DNA of 8,113 nt from CAYQTO01 sp964420455 (GCA_964420455.1 CAYQTO010000163.1:1-8113), one strand, 5' to 3'. Numbered from the stretch's first letter, positions 1-7,147 are shown. Notes: generated by a model not told the origin, from the sequence alone. Numbers and translations are program-made.

Positions 1-1
1 G

Positions 2-907
2 TCGGGGGGCTACTGGTCGGATTTCTTCCTCGGCCGGCTGGCGACGCTGCCCGGGTTTGCCGTCCCGGCGGTGGCACTGCTGGCTGTCTATACGGCCGGG
101 CTGGCAATGGCGTGGCGCTGGCGACGGGCGGAGGCGGCCCTCGGCATCGCGGCGCTCGCGGGCTATGGGGCCTGGACGGCGGTCGACCTGAACCCGGACC
201 GGTTTCTCCTGCCGGTCGTGGCGCTGTACATCGTGGGGCTCTCGCTGCTGGTGGGGCGGGTGATGCCGGGGGGGCGATTGCGACCGGCGGTGGCGGTGCT
301 GTTGCTGGCGCTGCTCGCGGTGGCGTCCTTCACGGATCCGCGCTTTTCCTTCGGCCTGTTGTCGTGGCGGGTGGGGGAGCGGAACGCGATCGCGCGGGAG
401 TTGTCGGAGGCGGCGCAGCTGGCGTCGTTCCTTGAGGACGATCCGGCCGCCCGGCCATTGCTTGTCTTCGAGGCCCGCGCGGGGCTGTTTCCGCCGGGAA
501 CCGGCTGGGCGCCCGTGTGGGACGAGCCAGTCTATGCGGCGGCGCTGCGGGCCGCCACGTCCGCGGAGGACCTGGCGGACCGGCTCTCTGCGGTGGGATA
601 CACGCACGTGGTGGTGAACGAGTTCGAGTGGGGACGGCTGCTGGACTTCTACGGCGGGGAGAAGCCGCCGGGGGCCCCCGCGGCCGAGCGGGGACTGCTG
701 GGCCTGCGGGCGCCTCTCCCCCGCGAACGCCTTGTCAACCGCCTCTCCGCATTCCCGCCCCACCGATTTGCAGCCCTCGACGAGGCCACCCTTGCGCTTC
801 TTCTCGATTTCCTCCTCGATCACCGCCGGGCGGCGACCCATGTTGTGGCCGCCGGACCCCACGCGGACGCGTGGATTGCACCGATCACTTCCTCCCGGGA
901 CGATTGA
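2..907 (+). CDS. Polytopic membrane protein, C-terminal part; probable GT-C/GT39-like glycosyltransferase (5' end outside window)
   Basis: The frame is open from the window edge, so only the last 301 residues are visible. Four hydrophobic segments are seen, at about window residues 18-36, 42-58, 63-83 and 90-108. The third is preceded by DLNPDRFLLP, which resembles the Arg-Tyr/Phe-Leu-Leu-Pro stretch near the late membrane helices of GT-C enzymes of the GT39/ArnT type. A soluble tail of about 190 residues follows, containing YTHVVVNEFEW, like the 'gvTHvlvn' segment often found in the C-terminal domain of bacterial GT39-like proteins. If that is right, it moves a sugar from a lipid-linked donor on the outer face of the inner membrane. 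The catalytic N-terminal loop (acidic residues) is not in the window, so activity and substrate cannot be judged. The stop codon directly touches the next gene's ATG, implying co-transcription and translational coupling. Family assignment is inference from architecture. Confidence 0.6.
   Translation, partial: SGGYWSDFFLGRLATLPGFAVPAVALLAVYTAGLAMAWRWRRAEAALGIAALAGYGAWTAVDLNPDRFLLPVVALYIVGLSLLVGRVMPGGRLRPAVAVLLLALLAVASFTDPRFSFGLLSWRVGERNAIARELSEAAQLASFLEDDPAARPLLVFEARAGLFPPGTGWAPVWDEPVYAAALRAATSAEDLADRLSAVGYTHVVVNEFEWGRLLDFYGGEKPPGAPAAERGLLGLRAPLPRERLVNRLSAFPPHRFAALDEATLALLLDFLLDHRRAATHVVAAGPHADAWIAPITSSRDD
86..95 (+). repeat. GTCTATACGG motif, copy 1
   Basis: Exact 10-mer in the membrane-protein gene, read in frame as Val-Tyr-Thr. 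A one-mismatch relative, GTCTATGCGG, lies at 530-539 in the same gene and the same codon phase. Confidence 0.6.
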
Positions 908-2509
908 ATGCCGGCCCTTCTTTTCCTGATTCTGCTGTGTCTCCTTGCGCTGGCCACACCGGTGGAGGCCGACGAGCCACTCGTTGAGGTGCTGGGTCCC
1001 GGCGTCTATACGGATGGGGAGGGCACCCATCGGCTCCAGGCGGACACGCGGGCCGGCCGGCCCTTTGCCCGTCCGCAACTGCTCGTCCATCTGCCCGGCG
1101 GGGCTCCTGCGGATGATCGGGGCCATGTGTATCTCGAGGTGGAGGGCGAGGCGGAGGAGCCCGGCGCGATGGAGGCCTTCGCGGTTTATGGCGGGGTGGT
1201 GCGGACGTTTGCGGGGCGGCGCGAGGGGGCCTCGCGGGTGCGGTGGTACCTTCCCCGGGCGGACGACCTGACGAGCGTGACGCTGGCCTGGCGGGATGCT
1301 CCGGCCGTCTATACGCTGGACCGGGTGCGCCTCCACGATGGCGGGGGCATGCCCGTGGGCGAGCGGCTGCTGGCGGCGGTCCCGCACCCGCTGCTCCAGC
1401 CCGCGCCCGGGCGCCCGGTGATCGATGGCACGACAGAGCTTGAGCTTCTTGTTCCCGGCCATCTGGTGGGGGCGGCGGCGACGGCCACGCTGGAGCTGGA
1501 GTTCCGCGGCGCCGATGGCCAGAGCGTCGTCCGGCGGCTGGCGCTGCTGGAGGAGCAGGGGGCGGAGGAGGGGGCTGTGGCGCTGGCGATTCGGGAGCGG
1601 CTGCCGTCCACGCTCGAACGCCCGCTGATGCTCGAGGTGCGGCTGGAGGACGGCCGGGCGGCGGTGCCCGTCGGCACGGTCCTTCTCGAGGAAAACCAGC
1701 CACCGACGATTGCCCTCGGCCGACGCAGCATCACCGACTTCGCCGTGGTCGAGCGCAACGGCGAGATCGGTGTGTACCTGGCGGCGACGGACCCGGGTTT
1801 GCAGCAACCGGGCGATCGGATGGCCTATCCGGCGCGGTCGCTCTGGCTGGTGGTGGGCGACGGCAGGGACTGGTATGTGGAGGAGCGGTTGGTGGAGTCG
1901 GACCTGTGGAACGTGGGCTGGTCGGGCCTTTCGGCGCTGCGGGCGGGCGCCGAGGTGGTGCTTGTCTATACGGAGTCGACGCCGGAGGGGGTGGACGCGC
2001 TGGCGGTGGCGCGGGGTCTCAACACGTTTCGGCTGCGGCCGTCGGCGCGCAACCCCGTGTGGGTGCCGGAGGATGGCACCGCCGCCCCGTTTCCGGCGGA
2101 CAATGCGCTGCTTTCGTGGCGCGGGGCGCTCCTGCTGAACCGGTTGGAGGACGGCGGGTTGACACAACTGAGCGGGCCGATCCCGACGCGGTGGAGCGAC
2201 CTTGGGCCCGTGGGCCTCGCCCTCTCTGGCAACCCCCGGTGGATGTCGGCCTTCGCCCACGGGGGCATGCATTACTTTCTGGTCGGTCTGCCCCGGCTGG
2301 CGGCGTTCGCGACGGTCAACCCGATCCGGAATCCGGAGGCCTGGCGCCGGGTGGAGGTGGACCTGCCGGGGGACTGGGAAAAGATCGAGGTGGTCGCGGC
2401 CGGGGGGCGCCTCCACGCGTTCGGGCTGGTGGAGCGCGCGGGCCATGGGGTGATCGAGATGCGGGAAGTGACGATGGACGAGACGGGCCTCCGGGAGGTG
2501 GAGCCATGA
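908..2509 (+). CDS. Secreted beta-rich protein of unknown function, 533 aa
   Basis: I do not recognise the family. It starts with a clear Sec signal peptide: a short N-region, a hydrophobic core LLFLILLCLLALA, then a probable signal peptidase I site after VEA near residue 21. There is no lipobox Cys, so a soluble periplasmic or exported protein is likely. Residues about 25-140 and 175-265 are alternating short beta strands, compatible with a jelly roll or Ig-like sandwich. From NQPPTIALG (about residue 263) to the end, repeated strand-turn blocks rich in W/Y and Gly (for example LWLVVGDGRDWYVEE and WRGALLLNRLEDGG) suggest a beta-propeller of the glycosidase or sialidase-like kind, but no catalytic motif is visible. 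The ATG follows the upstream TGA with no gap, and its TGA overlaps the RNase R ATG, so expression is probably coupled on both sides. A role in the cell envelope with the upstream membrane enzyme is possible but unproven. Confidence 0.8.
   Translation: MPALLFLILLCLLALATPVEADEPLVEVLGPGVYTDGEGTHRLQADTRAGRPFARPQLLVHLPGGAPADDRGHVYLEVEGEAEEPGAMEAFAVYGGVVRTFAGRREGASRVRWYLPRADDLTSVTLAWRDAPAVYTLDRVRLHDGGGMPVGERLLAAVPHPLLQPAPGRPVIDGTTELELLVPGHLVGAAATATLELEFRGADGQSVVRRLALLEEQGAEEGAVALAIRERLPSTLERPLMLEVRLEDGRAAVPVGTVLLEENQPPTIALGRRSITDFAVVERNGEIGVYLAATDPGLQQPGDRMAYPARSLWLVVGDGRDWYVEERLVESDLWNVGWSGLSALRAGAEVVLVYTESTPEGVDALAVARGLNTFRLRPSARNPVWVPEDGTAAPFPADNALLSWRGALLLNRLEDGGLTQLSGPIPTRWSDLGPVGLALSGNPRWMSAFAHGGMHYFLVGLPRLAAFATVNPIRNPEAWRRVEVDLPGDWEKIEVVAAGGRLHAFGLVERAGHGVIEMREVTMDETGLREVEP
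1004..1013 (+). repeat. GTCTATACGG motif, copy 2
   Basis: Exact 10-mer in the secreted-protein gene, codons GTC TAT ACG (residues 33-35). Confidence 0.6.
1307..1315 (+). repeat. GTCTATACG motif, copy 3
   Basis: Exact 9-mer (the tenth base is C), codons for residues 134-136 of the secreted protein. Confidence 0.55.
1964..1973 (+). repeat. GTCTATACGG motif, copy 4
   Basis: Exact 10-mer, codons for residues 353-355 of the secreted protein. This is the last copy in the forward orientation. Confidence 0.6.
2493..2503 (+). promoter_or_regulatory. Strong Shine-Dalgarno for RNase R, inside the upstream gene
   Basis: GGGAGGTGGAG lies just before the ATG at 2506. It fixes the RNase R start inside a much longer open frame that reaches back to 1906, and it lies within the last codons of the secreted-protein gene, consistent with coupled translation through the ATGA overlap. 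Confidence 0.75.
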
Positions 2510-4698
2510 TCGACCGCGAAGCGGTGTTGAAGGCGGTGCTGGATTCGGACCGGCCGGTGCACGCCGGGCGCCTGGCGCGGGAGTTCCGCATCCGGGGCGA
2601 CGAGCGGCGCGAGCTGAAGGCGATCCTGGCGGAGCTGGCGGAGGAGGGGAAGATCGCGCGGCTCCACGGAAAGCACTACGGGCGGCCGTCCGGGCGGAGC
2701 GGGGGCATCGTGGGGCGGCTTTCGGTGACGAGCCGTGGCTTTGGCTTCGTGCGGCCGGACTGGTCCGGCCTGCCGGGTTCGCCGCCCTTCGAGGGCGACC
2801 TGTTCATCCCCGCCCACGCCATGGGCTCGGCGCTTGATGGCGACCTGGTGCGGGCGGAGTTGCTCCGCCGCGACGGCGAGGGACCGAGCGGCCGCATCGA
2901 GTCCGTGCTCGAGCACGCCCACGCGCGCATCGTCGGCTGGTACCAGCAGACCAACCGCCGCGGGGGCGAGGTCCACCCGCGCAACACCCGTATAGACAGG
3001 CGCATCCGCGTCGGCCTGCCGGAGGAGTCCCTCGGCGTGTCCGACTACGATTGGGTGGAGGTGGAGATCACGGAGTACTCGCGGCCGGGCGAACCGCTGC
3101 TCGGGCGGGTTGTCGAGCGCCTCGGGACCGACGAGGATCGCGGCATTGACGTGTTGCTGCTGCTGCGCGACCGCGGCATCGTCGAGGAGTTCCCCGCCAG
3201 CGTGGAGCAGGAGGTCGCCGCCATGCGCTTCCGGTGGGAGGAGGACCTCGCCGGGCGCGAGGACCTTCGCCCCATGCCCACGCTCACCATCGACCCCAAG
3301 ACCGCGAAGGACTATGACGACGGCCTCAGCATCGAGCCCCTCGCGAACGGCTGGCGCCTCTATGTCCACATCGCGGACGTCTCCCACTTCGTGCGGCCGG
3401 GGAACGCGCTCGACACGGAGGCCTACGAACGCTCCACAAGCGTCTATCCGGTCGACCGCGTGGTGCCGATGCTCCCGTCGAAACTCAGCAATTACCTCTG
3501 CTCCCTCGTGCCCCACGAGGACCGGCTGACGATGACCGCAATCATGGAGATCGACCGCGCCGGCCGGGTGACCGCCAAGCGCGTCGTCGATTCCGTCATC
3601 CACAGCGACTACCGGTTCACCTACGAGGAGATTCAGGCCTTCTTCGACGGCGACAGGAAGGTGCTGGAGCCGTGCCCACAGCTCGAGGACACGATCGTGG
3701 CGTTGCGCGAGGTGGCGTCGGTGCTGCGCAAGGCACGATTCGACCGGGGCGCGTTGGACCTCGACATTCCGGAGGTCAGCATCCTTTTCGACGAGGACGG
3801 CGCCGCGTCGGACATCGTCCATTACCCGCGTTTCGAGTCGCACCAGCTGGTGGAGGAATGCATGCTGGTGGCGAACGAGGCGGCTGCGGCGTACCTGACG
3901 GAGAAGGAGGCGCCGCTGCTGTATCGCGTGCACGAGGTGGCGGACGAGGCGCGGCTGGAGCGGGTGGAGCCGGCGCTGAAGGCGTTCGGGATCCGGCTGC
4001 GCGGCCGCGGCGGCGCCATCACGCCGGAGGACCTCCAGCGGGCCCTCGACAAGGCGCAGGAACACCCCGCCGGCCACATCCTCCGCCGGTTGATCCTCCG
4101 CGCCATGAACCGCGCCGAGTACGACCCGGAAAACGTCGGCCATTTCGGCCTCGCCTCCCCCTGCTACTGCCACTTCACGTCGCCGATCCGCCGCTATCCC
4201 GACGTGATCGTCCACCGCCAGCTCAAGGCCCTCGCCCGCCGCGAGGCCCTCCCCTATCCCGCCGACGACAACGAGCTCGACGCCATGGGCGACCACACAA
4301 GCACGCGCGAGCGCCGCGCCCAGGAGGCCGAGTGGGAGGCCGTCGCCATCAAGTCCCTCGAGTTCATGAAGCAGTTCGAGGGGGAGGAATTCGATGCGTA
4401 TATCGCGAGCGTCCAGCCCTTCGGCCTCTTTGTCGAGCTCGAGCGGTATCCGGTGGAGGGCTTCATCCGCAGGGCGGCCCTCCGCGCCGATCACTACGAC
4501 ATCGACGAGGACGGCATCCGCATGACCGGCCGCCAGACGGGCCACGTGCTCAAGCTGGCGGACAAGATCCGCGTCCGTATAGACAGGATCGACCCGATGG
4601 CCCAGCAGATGGACGTGACGCCCCTGGACATGCCGGAGACGAAGGGCCGGCGGGGCCGGGGCCGCTTTGGCGAGCGGAAGGACCGCGGCCGCCGGTAG
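2506..4698 (+). CDS. rnr: Ribonuclease R, 3'-5' exoribonuclease (RNB/RNase II family), 730 aa
   Basis: Cytoplasmic processive hydrolytic exonuclease that degrades RNA from the 3' end, including structured RNA, releasing mononucleotides. The domain order is that of RNase R. An N-terminal winged-helix segment (residues 1-55) is followed by a cold-shock OB domain (about 65-135, with GRLSVTSRGFGFVRPD), a second OB domain to about 225, the RNB catalytic domain (about 240-580) and a C-terminal S1 domain (about 625-705). A short Arg/Gly-rich basic tail follows. The magnesium-binding motif is intact: D263, D269, D271 and D272 in TIDPKTAKDYDD. The LSNYLCSLVPHEDRL and HFTSPIRRYPD (556-566) signatures are also present. 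Length is in the normal RNase R range, and the winged helix and basic tail favour RNase R over RNase II. The start at 2506 is set by the Shine-Dalgarno and the ATGA overlap. Two oddities: a sharp synonymous-codon change near 4010, and its only two ATA codons both lie in a repeated motif. Confidence 0.96.
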   Translation: MIDREAVLKAVLDSDRPVHAGRLAREFRIRGDERRELKAILAELAEEGKIARLHGKHYGRPSGRSGGIVGRLSVTSRGFGFVRPDWSGLPGSPPFEGDLFIPAHAMGSALDGDLVRAELLRRDGEGPSGRIESVLEHAHARIVGWYQQTNRRGGEVHPRNTRIDRRIRVGLPEESLGVSDYDWVEVEITEYSRPGEPLLGRVVERLGTDEDRGIDVLLLLRDRGIVEEFPASVEQEVAAMRFRWEEDLAGREDLRPMPTLTIDPKTAKDYDDGLSIEPLANGWRLYVHIADVSHFVRPGNALDTEAYERSTSVYPVDRVVPMLPSKLSNYLCSLVPHEDRLTMTAIMEIDRAGRVTAKRVVDSVIHSDYRFTYEEIQAFFDGDRKVLEPCPQLEDTIVALREVASVLRKARFDRGALDLDIPEVSILFDEDGAASDIVHYPRFESHQLVEECMLVANEAAAAYLTEKEAPLLYRVHEVADEARLERVEPALKAFGIRLRGRGGAITPEDLQRALDKAQEHPAGHILRRLILRAMNRAEYDPENVGHFGLASPCYCHFTSPIRRYPDVIVHRQLKALARREALPYPADDNELDAMGDHTSTRERRAQEAEWEAVAIKSLEFMKQFEGEEFDAYIASVQPFGLFVELERYPVEGFIRRAALRADHYDIDEDGIRMTGRQTGHVLKLADKIRVRIDRIDPMAQQMDVTPLDMPETKGRRGRGRFGERKDRGRR
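2988..3000 (-). repeat. Motif copy 5, reverse orientation, extended 13-mer
   Basis: CCGTATAGACAGG on +, that is CCTGTCTATACGG on -. In RNase R it is read CGT ATA GAC AGG (Arg-Ile-Asp-Arg), with a rare ATA codon at residue 163. The identical 13-mer occurs at 4575. Confidence 0.65.
4575..4587 (-). repeat. Motif copy 6, reverse orientation, extended 13-mer
   Basis: Identical 13-mer to the copy at 2988, again read Arg-Ile-Asp-Arg, with ATA at residue 692, inside the S1 domain of RNase R. Confidence 0.65.
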
Positions 4699-4773
4699 CG
4701 GGGCCTTCCACCCGGAAAGGAACGTGTGGGATTTGCGGTACCCGTCGCCGGGTCCGGAGGCAGGGGACAACGC

Positions 4774-4789
4774 GGCCCCGTGAGGGGCC
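4774..4789. terminator. GC hairpin between convergent genes, possible bidirectional terminator
   Basis: GGCCCC, loop GTGA, GGGGCC form a perfect 6-bp stem in the 105-bp spacer between the RNase R stop and the reductase stop. The location is right for a shared terminator, but neither strand has a convincing T run after the stem (TTGCC on +, GCGTTG on -), so it is weak as an intrinsic terminator. The rest of the spacer (4699-4803) holds a 5-bp stem ACCCG-TCGC-CGGGT at 4740-4753 and a bulged stem at 4704-4720. No small gene was seen. Confidence 0.35.
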
Positions 4790-4803
4790 TTGCCGGCCGG
4801 CGG

Positions 4804-6024
4804 TCAGCTCTCGCTGAGGCGCTTGACCGCTTCCTTGCTGAGCATGCGGTGGGTCTCGGCGAGGAGGCCGGGAATCTCGTCGCGGAAGGGGCTGGCGGCG
4901 AGCGCCTCGCTGAGGTCGAGCTCCTCCACCTTTGCCGCGTTGTTTCCCGGAAACCAGTGCCCCGCGTTGCCGAGCAGGTTGTAGCGCATCTCGCCGTACT
5001 CCTGCATGCCGAAGGCCTTCACGAGCATCCGGAGCCAGAGGATGACGTGGAGGTTCATGCCGCCGGGTGTGTCCTCGGTTTTGGGGAGCCCCTCGAGGTA
5101 ACGCTCGGCGAAGTCGCGGCCGACGGCGTCGTGGAGGGCCTTCTCGAGGCGTTCGAGGATCGGCGGGAGAAGCTCCGCGGTGCGGTCGCGGAGGGAGAGG
5201 GCCTCGAGGTGGAGATCGTAGTCGGACGGCCGGGCCGCCCCCAGGCTGAGCGTATGGACCTCGTCGTGGGCGAGACAGAAGAGGTCGTTGAAAACGAGGG
5301 GATGAAGGGGCGCGGTGAGCTCGCTCATGCGGTCCGTCGGCTTGTAGAGCATGCCGCCCTTGTCCGACGGCGAGATGATAAAGACGCCCATGTCGCGGGC
5401 ACGGGCCTCGAGGACCGCAGGCCAGTTGTGCTGGAAAATGTAGTACCAGTGGAGATTGACGTAGTCGAAGCCGCCGGCGCGGTCGGTCCTGACGGCGTCG
5501 AGGAGGACGTCGAGGGGCGCATGGGTGGAAAAGCCGATGTGGCGGGCGAGGCCCTCGGACTGGATCCTTCGCGCCTCCTCCAGGCATCCACCGCTGCGTA
5601 CCGACTGATGGAGTGTCGCTTCGTTGTTGATACCATGGATGGCGAGGAGGTCCACGTGGGTGAGCTGGAGCCGCTCGAGCGATTCCATGAAGTTGCGGCG
5701 GAAGGTCCGGGGATCGTCCTCGGGGCCGATCTTGGTCTGGACGATGAGTTCCTCGCGGGGAAACCGGGGGAGGATGAGGCCGAGCTGGCGCTCGCTCGAT
5801 CCGTAGCCGCGAGCGGTCTCGATGTGGTTGATGCCGACCTCGACGGAGCGGCGGATCGTCGCCTCGAGGTTCGCCTGGTTCTCCTCCGGCACCTCGCCGA
5901 GGGGCACATCCTGCCACTTGTGCTGGTACCGCATGCCGCCGGTGCTGAAGACCGGGATGGCGAGTTCCGTGCGGCCGAATCGGCGGCGTTCCATGTGCGG
6001 GGCGCTGGTCGCCTGGGGGGTCAT
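4804..6024 (-). CDS. Aldo/keto reductase family oxidoreductase, 406 aa, with Asp-to-Glu change in the catalytic tetrad
   Basis: Predicted cytoplasmic NAD(P)H-dependent oxidoreductase with the aldo/keto reductase (beta/alpha)8 barrel. The N-terminus MERRRFGRTELAIPVFSTGG (from residue 11) is the usual first strand. The tetrad can be placed: Tyr74 in GYG, Lys98 in QTKIG and His130 in AIHGIN. The normally invariant Asp is Glu69 (HIETARGYG). FIISPSDKGGMLY is a further conserved barrel segment. At 406 residues it is longer than the usual 310-340, with about 100 extra residues at the C-terminus. COG1453-type relatives have a ferredoxin-like domain there, but I see no Cys cluster. The start was chosen at 6024 because GGAGGG precedes it by 6 nt. 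A start 15 codons further upstream lacks such a site, and one at residue 11 is possible. It lies 52 bp downstream of the LacI gene on the same strand, so it is probably that regulator's target. Substrate unknown; sugar or polyol metabolism is a guess. Confidence 0.9.
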   Translation of the reverse strand: MTPQATSAPHMERRRFGRTELAIPVFSTGGMRYQHKWQDVPLGEVPEENQANLEATIRRSVEVGINHIETARGYGSSERQLGLILPRFPREELIVQTKIGPEDDPRTFRRNFMESLERLQLTHVDLLAIHGINNEATLHQSVRSGGCLEEARRIQSEGLARHIGFSTHAPLDVLLDAVRTDRAGGFDYVNLHWYYIFQHNWPAVLEARARDMGVFIISPSDKGGMLYKPTDRMSELTAPLHPLVFNDLFCLAHDEVHTLSLGAARPSDYDLHLEALSLRDRTAELLPPILERLEKALHDAVGRDFAERYLEGLPKTEDTPGGMNLHVILWLRMLVKAFGMQEYGEMRYNLLGNAGHWFPGNNAAKVEELDLSEALAASPFRDEIPGLLAETHRMLSKEAVKRLSES

Positions 6025-6030
6025 GGGGTG

Positions 6031-6036
6031 CCCTCC
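6031..6036 (-). promoter_or_regulatory. Shine-Dalgarno that decides the reductase start
   Basis: GGAGGG on the minus strand, 6 nt before the ATG at 6024. It supports this start over the longer open frame beginning at 6069. Confidence 0.65.
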
Positions 6037-6076
6037 GGGTGGGTTGGACTGGGAAGATGCGGACAACAAAGCGAAA

Positions 6077-7147
6077 TCAGTGGCAACTGTCGCGCGCGAT
6101 CAACTGGGGCGTCATGTAGACTGGCTTGTGATGGGCGCCGTTCTTGATCGAATCCACGAGCATCTGCGTCGCCCGAAAGCACATCTCCTCGGTGGGGTAC
6201 CGCAGGCCACTGATCTGCGGACTGCTCAGGAGGAACGTCAGGTTCTCCTCGAACCCGACGAGGCGCATCTGGGAGGGGATCTTGAACTTGAGATCGAGCA
6301 GCTCCGCCAGAATCGCAAAGGGAAGATGCCCCCCGAGGGTCAGGACGCCGTCGGGCTTCGGCTTCAGCTTCGAGACGAACTTGCGGAACTCCGCACGGGT
6401 CTGGCGGATCTCGCTCGGCAGATACACCACCTCGAAGGTCACCGCCTCGGTGAAGTCCGACACGGCCTTTTCGACGCCTTCGAGGCGCTCGATGGTCGCC
6501 TGCTCGCGGCGGCGGCTTTCCCGCACGGCCACCACAACATGGCGCGCCCCACACACAATCAGGTGTCCCATTGCCATGCGCCCCGCCAACGTCTCGTCGG
6601 TCCGCACGTTGATGAAGTCCCCACTCACCGGCGCGGGGCCCACAACCGCCAACCGGATCCCGCTTTCCACCACCGTATCCAGCCCGTCGCTCTCGTTCTC
6701 CGGATTGATCCAGATCAACCCATCCACCGTCTCCTGCGCCTGATTCACCAACTCCGGCACGCTCCGGCCCACATGGCGAGGCATGACAACCAGATCCATG
6801 TTCTCGTCCTTGAGGCACCGTGCGATCCCATGCTGTACCAGCATCAGGTCGAAGTGGCGGAACACCTGGCTCAGGGAGGCCGTGTCGATCGGCTTCTCCA
6901 GCGAATCATGGACAGGGTAACACAACCCGATGGCATTGTGGCGCCCCGTCGCCAGGCGCACGGCGGCACGGCTCGGCCGGTAGCCGAGCTTCTTCACCGC
7001 CGAATACACCCGCTGCTTCGTCTCCTCCCGGGCGCTAAAGCCATCGTAGGAATTATTCAGAATCCGCGACACCGCCGCGATCGAGACACCTGCCTCCCGC
7101 GCCACGTCGGAAATCGTCACACGCTTGCTCTTGTTCGAGGACGCCAT
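6077..7147 (-). CDS. LacI-family transcriptional regulator, 356 aa
   Basis: DNA-binding repressor or activator of the LacI/GalR family. The N-terminal helix-turn-helix is at residues 10-31 (VTISDVAREAGVSIAAVSRILN). ETKQRVYSAVKKLGYRPSRAA follows, then the hinge helix (about 59-67) and a periplasmic-binding-protein-like effector domain from about 70 to the end, closing with TPQLIARDSC as in other members. Two details differ from the common pattern: Ala25 replaces the usual Thr before VSR in the recognition helix, and the segment between LNN and the next helix (SYDGFSAREE) is about three residues longer. The ATG at 7147 begins the standard N-terminus. The frame stays open to 7297 but that extension is unlike the family. 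No close Shine-Dalgarno is seen; GGGGA lies about 14 nt upstream. The effector is probably a sugar or derivative, as is usual in the family, but cannot be named. The reductase gene directly downstream is the likely co-transcribed target. Confidence 0.95.
   Translation of the reverse strand: MASSNKSKRVTISDVAREAGVSIAAVSRILNNSYDGFSAREETKQRVYSAVKKLGYRPSRAAVRLATGRHNAIGLCYPVHDSLEKPIDTASLSQVFRHFDLMLVQHGIARCLKDENMDLVVMPRHVGRSVPELVNQAQETVDGLIWINPENESDGLDTVVESGIRLAVVGPAPVSGDFINVRTDETLAGRMAMGHLIVCGARHVVVAVRESRRREQATIERLEGVEKAVSDFTEAVTFEVVYLPSEIRQTRAEFRKFVSKLKPKPDGVLTLGGHLPFAILAELLDLKFKIPSQMRLVGFEENLTFLLSSPQISGLRYPTEEMCFRATQMLVDSIKNGAHHKPVYMTPQLIARDSCH

Noticed and set aside
885..1703. Minus-strand Pro/Arg/Ala-rich open frame within the secreted-protein gene
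   Set aside because: Low-complexity proline-rich translation from a GC-rich complement, with no start context or domains.
1906..2505. Upstream extension of the RNase R frame
   Set aside because: It reads Gly/Arg-rich nonsense overlapping the secreted-protein gene. The winged-helix start, the ATGA overlap and the Shine-Dalgarno place the start at 2506.
4740..4753. Short stem ACCCG-TCGC-CGGGT as a terminator
   Set aside because: Five base pairs with no T run; such stems are frequent by chance at this GC content.
2272..4770. Long minus-strand open frame (832 codons) opposite RNase R
   Set aside because: Mirror of a highly conserved gene in GC-rich DNA. Its translation is low-complexity, rich in Arg/His/Val, with no domain, and the sense strand is unambiguous RNase R.
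4726..6147. Plus-strand open frame (473 codons) opposite the aldo/keto reductase
   Set aside because: Antisense shadow. The translation is Glu/Gly/Val-rich without motifs, while the minus strand has a clear barrel enzyme and Shine-Dalgarno.
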